From positions 1 through 8,200 of the forward strand of contig DMUD01000113.1 in assembly GCA_003476475.1 (NCBI GenBank): 8,200 bases of DNA, given 5' to 3'. Positions 1-6,030 of this stretch are shown here, piece after piece. The notes below the pieces were generated by a model. It did not search any database. It saw only the letters and a program-made list of their open reading frames with translations, and was not told the DNA's origin. Position numbers and translations under genes: made by a program. Within the stretch, counting starts at the first letter, position 1, and each line of letters starts with the position of its first letter. The stretch comes from Cytophagales bacterium. Lineage in GTDB: Bacteria; Bacteroidota; Bacteroidia; Cytophagales; UBA9547.

Positions 1-2
1 TA

Positions 3-734
3 TTTCATTCTCAAATATATGCACACTCGAAAAATGTGCTTTTGGAAAAAGTTGAGGCAATACAAAATGAAACAAAAGCAAGAATACATGAAACAAACTT
101 CTTGTTTTTAACACTCGGGACTAGCTATGTGTACTTTTTAAACGGAAAATCGGTGGCCAATTGCCACAAAATGCCATTGAAAAACTTTACAAAGCGGTTT
201 TTAACCATTGAAGAAATAACTACCCAATTCGAGAAATTGTATGCAACACTACAAAAGGCCAATCCAGAAATAAATATTATTCTAACAGTAAGTCCAGTAC
301 GCCACACCAAAGACACCTTGGAATTGAACTCGGCAAGCAAATCCATTTTACGCCTTGCCTGCCACCATATCTCTGAAAAACACCAAAAAGCAGTTGCGTA
401 TTTTCCTGCTTACGAGCTGCTTATCGACGATTTGCGCGATTACCGATTCTATGCCGAAGATCTGATTCATCCCAATTTTCAAGCAGAAGAATATATATGG
501 GAAAAATTTAGCGACATGTTTTTTTCCGAAAGCACGATTTCGACAAACCATCATATAGAAGAAATAGAACGAGGACTTTCGCACCGTGCCTTCCATCCTA
601 CTTCAGAAGAACATCGATTATTTCTTGACAGTCTGGCTTCAAAAATTAAAAAACTAGAAAACAAAGTAAAAACTACAGGTTTATTGGAAAAGTTGGCACT
701 AAAATTGGACACACAGCGTTTAGAAAACAAGTAA
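3..734 (+). CDS. GSCFA-domain protein (5' end outside window)
   Basis: The frame is open to the left edge, so this is the C-terminal part (about 243 codons) of a protein that starts upstream. The GTG at 36 is an internal valine codon, not a credible start, because family-like residues (FHSQIYAH) precede it. The visible part matches the GSCFA family: TLGTSYVY (from 111), SVANCHKMP, ILTVSPVRH, YFPAYELL, DLRDYRFYAEDLIHP and a following AEEYIWEKF. From family knowledge, GSCFA proteins are related to SGNH-type hydrolases. The D-x-x-H at 459-470 (DLIHP) would then be the catalytic Asp/His block, and the GSCFA serine motif would lie before the window. The substrate is unknown. The C-terminus (from about 600) is Lys/Glu/Leu-rich and probably helical or coiled coil. 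The gene ends 101 bp before clpC on the same strand. The family call is confident; the enzymatic role is inference. Confidence 0.9.
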   Translation, partial: FHSQIYAHSKNVLLEKVEAIQNETKARIHETNFLFLTLGTSYVYFLNGKSVANCHKMPLKNFTKRFLTIEEITTQFEKLYATLQKANPEINIILTVSPVRHTKDTLELNSASKSILRLACHHISEKHQKAVAYFPAYELLIDDLRDYRFYAEDLIHPNFQAEEYIWEKFSDMFFSESTISTNHHIEEIERGLSHRAFHPTSEEHRLFLDSLASKIKKLENKVKTTGLLEKLALKLDTQRLENK

Positions 735-778
735 CAGAAGGCATAAACGTAAAAATTTCGAATTAGGCCTTCAAATTA

Positions 779-809
779 TTTGATAGTAGATTGTTAAATC
801 CTATATTTA
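779..809 (+). promoter_or_regulatory. candidate clpC promoter (Bacteroidota -33/-7 type)
   Basis: TTTG at 779-782 is followed by 19 nt and then TATATTTA at 802-809, a seven-of-eight match to the Bacteroidota -7 consensus TAnnTTTG at the expected spacing. Transcription would start near 815, about 20 nt before the ATG at 836. This agrees with 836 being the real start and argues against the upstream in-frame TTG (791) and ATG (809), which lie within the promoter. It is a consensus match only, in AT-rich DNA where chance matches are common. Confidence 0.35.
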
Positions 810-835
810 TGAATCATATTACTAAAAGTGGGGAT

Positions 836-3388
836 ATGGATGCAAAGTTTTCTAACAGAGTAAAAGAAGTAATTTCATTGAGCCGAGAAGAGGCCATGCG
901 CTTGGGGCACGATTATATTGGTTTAGAACATATCCTTTTAGGAATGATACGAGAGGGTGAAGGAGTCGCAATTTCTTTGCTAAAAAAACTTGGCGTTCCA
1001 ATGGATGTTTTGCGAAAAAATTTGGAACACAGTACCAAAGCTTCATCGGGCCAAACCATCAATATCAAAAACATAACGCTTATCCCACTTACTCGCCAAT
1101 CTGAAAAAACACTCAAGGTAACCTATTTAGAAGCTAAAATGTTTAAAAGTGAAATGGTAGGCACTGAACACTTGCTGCTCTCCATACTTCGTGATGCCAA
1201 CAATGTACCTTCCCAATTGCTCAGCAAATTCGATGTGACTTATGATGTAGTGAAAGAGCTTTTGGAATATCACAGCATGAATCCTAAAGCTTCTTCCGAT
1301 ACCGAAGACGGTGACGATGACAACTCCAAAATGTTTGGCTCAAGTGGTGGTGGACTAGGACGTGAAAGTTCATCAAAGCAAAGCGGGGAAAAATCGCGCA
1401 CACCAGTTTTAGACAATTTTGGTCGCAACCTCACTCTACTCGCCGAAGATGGCAAACTTGACCCAATTGTAGGGCGCGAAAAAGAAATAGAGCGTGTAGC
1501 CCAAATTTTGAGTCGTAGAAAAAAAAACAACCCCATTTTGATTGGCGAACCAGGTGTAGGCAAAACCGCCATTGCCGAAGGCCTTGCACTTCGTATCATT
1601 CAAAAGAAAGTATCGAGGGTGTTGTTTGGAAAACGTGTCATCACTTTAGATTTGGCATCGCTTGTGGCAGGTACAAAATACCGTGGCCAATTCGAAGAAA
1701 GGATGAAAGCCGTGATGAACGAACTTGAAAAATCTCCCGATGTCATTCTTTTCATCGACGAAATCCATACTATTGTAGGTGCCGGCGGAGCTTCTGGATC
1801 ACTCGACGCTTCTAATATGTTTAAACCAGCGTTGGCTCGTGGCGAAATACAATGCATAGGAGCCACCACACTGGACGAATATCGCCAATACATTGAAAAA
1901 GATGGAGCTTTGGCACGCCGGTTTCAAATGGTCATGGTGGATGCGACAAGTGTTGATGAAACCATTCAAATACTTTCCAACATAAAAGACAAGTACGAAG
2001 ACCATCATCATGTAAACTACTCGGCAGATGCTATCGAAGCTTGTGTAAAGCTATCGGATAGGTACATTAGCGACCGTTTCCTTCCAGACAAAGCCATTGA
2101 TGTGTTGGACGAAGCAGGAGCAAGAGTTCACATCAACAACATTTCTGTACCTAGCGACATTTTGAAGTTGGAAGAACAAATAGAAAACGTTAGCAAAGAA
2201 AAAAATAAAGTTGTAAAAAGCCAGAAATACGAAGAAGCAGCGAAACTACGCGATTCGGAAAAGAAACTGAAAGAACAGTTGGAAATTGCGAAAATGCGTT
2301 GGGAAGAAGAAACAAAGCTAAAGCGATATAATGTAAAAGAAGAAAACATTGCCGAAGTAATTGCTATGATGACAGGCATTCCTGTGAGCAGGATAGGCCA
2401 AAATGAAGGGCAAAAACTTCTAGGAATGAAAGAAGAAATTACCCAACGCATCATTGGGCAAAACGAGGCAATCGCAAAATTGGCAAAAGCCATTCAACGC
2501 ACACGTGTTGGCTTGAAAGATCCCAAAAAACCAATTGGCTCCTTTATATTTCTGGGACCAACAGGTGTTGGCAAAACAGAATTAGCCAAAACCTTGGCAA
2601 CCTATCTTTTCGACAAAGAGGATGCACTAGTCAGGGTTGACATGAGCGAATACATGGAAAAATTCTCAATATCTCGACTTGTGGGTGCGCCTCCAGGCTA
2701 CGTTGGATACGAAGAAGGTGGACAACTCACTGAAAAAATACGCAGAAAACCTTATTCTGTGATTTTGCTAGATGAAATTGAAAAAGCACACCCCGACGTA
2801 TTTAATCTTCTTCTACAAGTTTTGGACGACGGAATTTTGACAGATGGCTTAGGTCGCAGGGTGGACTTCAGAAATACCATCATCATCATGACCTCTAACA
2901 TTGGAGTGAGAGATTTGAAAGATTTTGGTGCTGGTATTGGCTTTACTACCAAATCAAAATCAGATAATATGGATGAGATTATGAAAAACACCATCCAAAA
3001 TGCTCTGAAAAAAGCCTTTTCACCCGAATTCCTGAATCGTTTAGACGATGTGATTGTGTTCAATTCACTTGAAAGAAAAGACGTGCACAAAATCATCGAC
3101 ATCAGTCTTGGCCAGTTGTTCAAACGTATCAACGACATGAACATAAAAATTGAACTGACGGAAAAAGCCAAAGACTTTTTGGCTGAAAAAGGATACGACC
3201 AGCAATACGGTGCTCGTCCTTTGAACAGAGCGATTCAACGCTATTTAGAAGACCCAATCGCAGAAGAAATCCTAAAAGGTGTGGCCAAAGAAGGTTGCAC
3301 TCTCGTAGCCGACCATGTAAATAATGCCGATGAACTAACATTGAGCATCAAAAAATCAAAGGCAGAAAAAACTTCTGATGCTGAATAA
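836..3388 (+). CDS. clpC: ATP-dependent Clp protease ATP-binding subunit ClpC
   Basis: Cytosolic Hsp100 (AAA+) unfoldase that feeds substrates to the ClpP peptidase; 850 residues from the chosen start. Order of domains: Clp_N double repeat (about 1-145); an acidic Gly/Ser-rich linker (about 158-190); AAA-1 with Walker A GEPGVGKT (237-244), pore loop GTKYRGQ (from 279), Walker B ending D308-E309 and ALARRF with R361/R362; a middle domain with a UVR-like motif (KYEEAAKLRD, 464-473); AAA-2 with Walker A GPTGVGKT (574-581), pore loop GYVGYEEGG (from 621), Walker B D646-E647 and arginine finger FLNR (R735). IGF at 701-703 is the ClpP-docking tripeptide, which together with the short UVR-type middle domain separates ClpC from the disaggregase ClpB. 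The ATG at 836 was chosen because ClpC proteins start at this M-x-x-x-FS(N/Q)RV block; TTG 791 and ATG 809 are in frame but would add an unconserved leader. No McsA/McsB or CtsR gene lies alongside, unlike in Firmicutes. Confidence 0.97.
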   Translation: MDAKFSNRVKEVISLSREEAMRLGHDYIGLEHILLGMIREGEGVAISLLKKLGVPMDVLRKNLEHSTKASSGQTINIKNITLIPLTRQSEKTLKVTYLEAKMFKSEMVGTEHLLLSILRDANNVPSQLLSKFDVTYDVVKELLEYHSMNPKASSDTEDGDDDNSKMFGSSGGGLGRESSSKQSGEKSRTPVLDNFGRNLTLLAEDGKLDPIVGREKEIERVAQILSRRKKNNPILIGEPGVGKTAIAEGLALRIIQKKVSRVLFGKRVITLDLASLVAGTKYRGQFEERMKAVMNELEKSPDVILFIDEIHTIVGAGGASGSLDASNMFKPALARGEIQCIGATTLDEYRQYIEKDGALARRFQMVMVDATSVDETIQILSNIKDKYEDHHHVNYSADAIEACVKLSDRYISDRFLPDKAIDVLDEAGARVHINNISVPSDILKLEEQIENVSKEKNKVVKSQKYEEAAKLRDSEKKLKEQLEIAKMRWEEETKLKRYNVKEENIAEVIAMMTGIPVSRIGQNEGQKLLGMKEEITQRIIGQNEAIAKLAKAIQRTRVGLKDPKKPIGSFIFLGPTGVGKTELAKTLATYLFDKEDALVRVDMSEYMEKFSISRLVGAPPGYVGYEEGGQLTEKIRRKPYSVILLDEIEKAHPDVFNLLLQVLDDGILTDGLGRRVDFRNTIIIMTSNIGVRDLKDFGAGIGFTTKSKSDNMDEIMKNTIQNALKKAFSPEFLNRLDDVIVFNSLERKDVHKIIDISLGQLFKRINDMNIKIELTEKAKDFLAEKGYDQQYGARPLNRAIQRYLEDPIAEEILKGVAKEGCTLVADHVNNADELTLSIKKSKAEKTSDAE

Positions 3389-3425
3389 AAAGGAGTGCCC
3401 TCGAATTACGAGGGCACTCCTTTTT
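3387..3425. terminator. intrinsic terminator after clpC, symmetric
   Basis: A perfect 17-bp inverted repeat: the left arm 3387-3403 begins with the last two bases of the clpC stop codon, the loop is AATTA (3404-3408), and the right arm is 3409-3425. The core is the GC-containing GGAGTGCCCTCG and its complement; the outer ends are A5 on the left and T5 on the right, followed by ATTT. Because the A and T tracts mirror each other, the hairpin has a U tract in either direction, so it could also stop leftward transcripts coming from gmd-fcl, about 400 bp away. The structure is seen directly; two-way function is inferred. Confidence 0.9.
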
Positions 3426-3827
3426 ATTTCCCCATTTTATTTTTCCCTCCCCCTATTTCAGACAGTTTTAAACTTTTAATTGATTCCCCAAAAACTGACT
3501 TATGTAGAATTACTCGAAGCAGATTTTAATATGCTAAAAATTTAAGTAGAAGATCAAACAAACTAATTTGAAATTTATGGTAGATTTTGCTCAAGAACTT
3601 ATAGACTACCACCGGTCAAGATTTTGCTGGATATTGTTTTAAGGTTTGAATTAGAACTACACATCGAAAAACATTTGCAGAAAGATATCCCAGCGTTGTT
3701 ACCATTAAACGCCAATAAATCTGCCCTATATAATTCATTTATTTTCAAAGATAGGTTTTGACAAAACTAGATGTTAAACTCAAACGGCAATTGTGAAAAA
3801 ATTTAGATTCGTGAAATAAACTTAAGA
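3426..3827. other. AT-rich spacer, possible decayed coding sequence
   Basis: No complete gene could be identified in these roughly 400 bases between the clpC terminator and the end of fcl. One plus-strand frame is suspiciously open: codons 3480-3542 read LIPQKLTYVELLEADFNMLK and one further residue, followed by in-frame stops at 3543 and 3564. It is then open for 64 codons from 3567 to the stop at 3759, including VKILLDIVLRFELELHIEKH. No start codon with an upstream signal fits, and I do not recognise the peptide as a family. A 40-codon frame also exists on the minus strand (3738 to 3616), so the direction of any ancestral gene is uncertain. It may be a gene remnant or simply spacer; no tRNA fold, tandem repeat or clear terminator for fcl was seen. 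Confidence 0.4.
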
Positions 3828-4757
3828 TTAGAAAACGTTTTTCACATCTTCTTCATACACCCTTGTAATTCCTTCTCGCAAATCGATATTAGCTTTCCAG
3901 CCTATTTCAAGCAATTTGCTTACATCCATCAATTTTCTTGGCGTGCCATCTGGTTTGCTGCTATCGAAACGCAACTCACCTTGAAAACCTACCACTTCTT
4001 TTACCAATTCGGCCAATTCTTTAATCGACAAATCTTCGCCACAACCTACATTTACGAGCTCAATGCCATTGTAATTCAGAAGCAAATAGTAACAAGCATC
4101 GGCCAAATCATCGACATGCAAAAACTCGCGTTTGGGTGTGCCAGTACCCCACACTTCCACAAAGGATTTGCCTTCTTTTTTGGCAGTATGTATTTTGCGT
4201 ATGAGCGCGGGCAACACATGCGAATTGTTCAAATCGTAGTTGTCGTTGGGGCCATACAAGTTGGTAGGCATAGCCGAAATAAAATTACAGCCGTATTGCA
4301 AACGATAGTTTTCACACAATTTGATGCCCGCAATTTTAGCAATGGCATACGGTTCGTTTGTGTATTCTAAAACGCCAGTCAACAATGCATTTTCTTTCAA
4401 TGGCTGAGGGGCAAGCTTGGGGTATATGCACGATGAACCTAAAAAAAGCAGCTTTTTAACCTTGTGCTCATAAGATTGATGAATTATATTACATTCAATC
4501 ATCAAGTTATCGTAAATGAAATCGGCACGAAATGTGTTATTGGCATGAATACCGCCAACTTTAGCAGCAGCCAACACCACATAATCGGGCTTTTCTTTTT
4601 CGAAAAAATCGGCTACAGCTGCTTGATTGCGCAAATCCAGTTCTTTGGATGTGCGCGTAATAATATTGAGGTAGCCCTCCTTTTGGAGTTTACGCACAAT
4701 AGACGAACCTACCATACCACGGTGGCCTGCCACGTAAATTTTATCCGTTTTTTGCAT
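3828..4757 (-). CDS. fcl: GDP-L-fucose synthase (GDP-4-keto-6-deoxymannose 3,5-epimerase/4-reductase)
   Basis: Cytosolic short-chain dehydrogenase-type enzyme that epimerises C3 and C5 of GDP-4-keto-6-deoxy-D-mannose and then reduces C4 with NADPH to give GDP-L-fucose. At 309 residues it is close to the family length (about 310-325). The Rossmann nucleotide motif is AGHRGMVGS (10-18). The catalytic set known from the E. coli enzyme is all present: the Ser of GSSCIYP (108/109), Cys110, Tyr137 and Lys141 of the Y-x-x-x-K motif (EPYAIAK), and His180 (NNSHVLP). NLYGPNDNYD (from 166) is another family signature. The ATG at 4757 places the Rossmann glycine motif at the usual distance from the N-terminus. 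It follows gmd by 46 bp on the same strand, so the two are probably co-transcribed. No separate promoter with a good -7 element was found in the gap. Also called wcaG. Confidence 0.96.
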   Translation of the reverse strand: MQKTDKIYVAGHRGMVGSSIVRKLQKEGYLNIITRTSKELDLRNQAAVADFFEKEKPDYVVLAAAKVGGIHANNTFRADFIYDNLMIECNIIHQSYEHKVKKLLFLGSSCIYPKLAPQPLKENALLTGVLEYTNEPYAIAKIAGIKLCENYRLQYGCNFISAMPTNLYGPNDNYDLNNSHVLPALIRKIHTAKKEGKSFVEVWGTGTPKREFLHVDDLADACYYLLLNYNGIELVNVGCGEDLSIKELAELVKEVVGFQGELRFDSSKPDGTPRKLMDVSKLLEIGWKANIDLREGITRVYEEDVKNVF

Positions 4758-4803
4758 TCTTGCAGATTATTGGTCAAAACCTTCAAAAGGCCATATAGTA
4801 GGT

Positions 4804-5916
4804 TTATTCGGCATAGTTCAAGATTTTATGACCGCCTTTCTTCAGGTACAAATCACGATTGAAAAGCTTCAAATCGCTTGTCATCATGTCATTAACCAAA
4901 CTTTTTAAATCGTGTTTGGGTTTCCAGCCCAATTTAGTCTTCGATTTGGTAGGGTCGCCAATGAGCAAATCAACTTCTGTAGGACGATAATAATTCTTGT
5001 CGACCGCCACAACTTCCCGGCCTACAGGCAGCTGATATTCGGGGTTGTTGCACGATTTCACTTTTCCTACTTCATTTTCGCCTTCTCCTGAAAATTCAAG
5101 TTCGATGCCTACGTGCTGAAAAGCCATTATCACAAAATCGCGTACCGTAGTGGTAACCCCAGTCGCAATCACATAATCTTCCGCAACAGGCTGTTGCAAT
5201 ATCAACCACATGGCCTCCACATAATCTTTAGCATGGCCCCAATCACGTTTTGCATTTAGATTGCCCAAGAAAAGTTTTTCCTGCAAGCCTATGGCAATGC
5301 GAGAAGTGGCACGTGTAATTTTCCTTGTCACAAAAGTTTCGCCTCTAATGGGTGACTCGTGATTGAAAAGTATGCCATTGCAGGCATATATATCATAGGC
5401 TTCACGATAGTTTACCGTTATCCAAAAGGCATACATTTTGGCTACTGCATAAGGCGAACGAGGATAAAAAGGGGTTTTTTCGCTTTGCGGAACTTCTTGT
5501 ACTTTGCCGTACAGTTCAGATGTAGAGGCTTGGTAAATGCGTACCTTGTCTTTCAAACCCAGTAGGCGAACTGCTTCCAAAATACGGAGCGTTCCCACCC
5601 CGTCCACATCGGCAACATATTCTGGCATGTCGAAACTTACCTTCACGTGCGACATGGCCCCAAGGTTGTAAATTTCGTCGGGTTGAACTTCTTGTATTAT
5701 GCGAATAACATTGGTAGAATCAGTCAAATCGCCATAATGCAATTTAAATTTGACATTTTTCTCGTGAGGATCTTGGTAAAGGTGGTCAATCCTTTCGGTG
5801 TTTATAAGCGATGTTCTGCGTTTTATTCCATGCACTTCATAACCTTTGCTTAAAAGAAATTCAGACAAATAAGCGCCATCCTGCCCTGTAATTCCTGTAA
5901 TTAATGCTTTTTTCAT
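4804..5916 (-). CDS. gmd: GDP-mannose 4,6-dehydratase
   Basis: First enzyme of GDP-L-fucose synthesis: it converts GDP-D-mannose to GDP-4-keto-6-deoxy-D-mannose with tightly bound NADP(H). The protein is 370 residues, the usual length for bacterial Gmd. The cofactor motif GITGQDGAYL (8-17) has the G-x-x-G-x-x-G spacing. The active-site residues fall at the same numbers as in the E. coli enzyme: Thr132 and Glu134 in STSELYG, and Tyr156 and Lys160 in SPYAVAK. NLGAMSHV (84-91), NHESPIRGETFVTRK (185-199) and KRDWGHAKDYVEAMW (223-237) are family signatures for substrate binding and oligomer contacts. The ATG at 5916 gives MKKALITGITGQDG, the standard N-terminus. Its product is the substrate of the fcl product encoded next. 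GDP-mannose supply genes (manA, manB, manC) and fucosyltransferases are not in this window. Confidence 0.97.
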   Translation of the reverse strand: MKKALITGITGQDGAYLSEFLLSKGYEVHGIKRRTSLINTERIDHLYQDPHEKNVKFKLHYGDLTDSTNVIRIIQEVQPDEIYNLGAMSHVKVSFDMPEYVADVDGVGTLRILEAVRLLGLKDKVRIYQASTSELYGKVQEVPQSEKTPFYPRSPYAVAKMYAFWITVNYREAYDIYACNGILFNHESPIRGETFVTRKITRATSRIAIGLQEKLFLGNLNAKRDWGHAKDYVEAMWLILQQPVAEDYVIATGVTTTVRDFVIMAFQHVGIELEFSGEGENEVGKVKSCNNPEYQLPVGREVVAVDKNYYRPTEVDLLIGDPTKSKTKLGWKPKHDLKSLVNDMMTSDLKLFNRDLYLKKGGHKILNYAE

Positions 5917-5941
5917 TTTTTAGAAAATAGTATTCGAAATC

Positions 5942-5949
5942 CAAAATTA
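5942..5949 (-). promoter_or_regulatory. candidate -7 element for gmd-fcl
   Basis: Read on the minus strand, this is TAATTTTG, an exact match to the Bacteroidota -7 consensus TAnnTTTG. It would place the transcript start near 5935 and give a leader of about 20 nt before the gmd ATG. No TTG is present at the expected -33 distance, so the promoter would rely on the -7 element alone. Consensus match only. Confidence 0.4.
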
Positions 5950-5967
5950 CAGAAATAAACCTTTATG

Positions 5968-5996
5968 TTGTACTGATTAGCAAATATTGTACTTTG
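5968..5996 (+). promoter_or_regulatory. candidate promoter for the hybrid histidine kinase
   Basis: TTG at 5968-5970 is followed by 19 nt and TACTTTG at 5990-5996. This resembles the Bacteroidota -33/-7 pair, although the -7 element is one base shorter than TAnnTTTG. The start of transcription would be near 6003, leaving a leader of roughly 28 nt. It overlaps the divergent region shared with gmd. Low confidence because of the length mismatch. Confidence 0.25.
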
Positions 5997-6021
5997 CAAT
6001 TGTATTCTCAGAATCCTTAAA

Positions 6022-6026
6022 AAGGA
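6022..6026 (+). promoter_or_regulatory. ribosome binding site of the histidine kinase gene
   Basis: AAGGA sits four bases before the ATG at 6031 and is the clearest Shine-Dalgarno-like site in the window. The in-frame TAA at 6028-6030 directly abuts the ATG, so no upstream start is possible in this frame. Both points support 6031 over the next in-frame ATG at 6052. Confidence 0.5.
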
Positions 6027-6030
6027 CTAA

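Noticed and set aside
36..38. GTG at 36 as the start of the GSCFA gene.
   Set aside because: The frame is open upstream to the window edge with family-like residues, and the protein would lack its N-terminal GSCFA motif.
737..772. Inverted repeat GAAGGC ... GCCTTC between the GSCFA gene and clpC, possible terminator.
   Set aside because: Only six base pairs with a 24-nt loop and no following T tract; probably chance.
1270..1599. Minus-strand open frames inside clpC (also 2128-2493 and 2752-3171).
   Set aside because: Shadows of a strongly conserved plus-strand gene; the peptides are Ser/Phe/Ile-rich and low in family character.
3616..3738. 40-codon minus-strand frame in the spacer, considered as a transposase C-terminal fragment.
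   Set aside because: No recognisable transposase motif, no terminal inverted repeats or target duplication, and it is broken by a stop; a chance open frame is equally likely.
3792..3846. Nine-bp inverted repeat (TGTGAAAAA ... TTTTTCACA) around the fcl stop codon, possible fcl terminator.
   Set aside because: The loop is 37 nt, the right arm lies in the fcl coding end, and the stem is AT-rich with no GC core.
6014..6026. Small hairpin TCCTT-AAA-AAGGA covering the ribosome binding site of the histidine kinase gene, possible translational switch.
   Set aside because: Five base pairs with a three-base loop is too weak to claim regulation.
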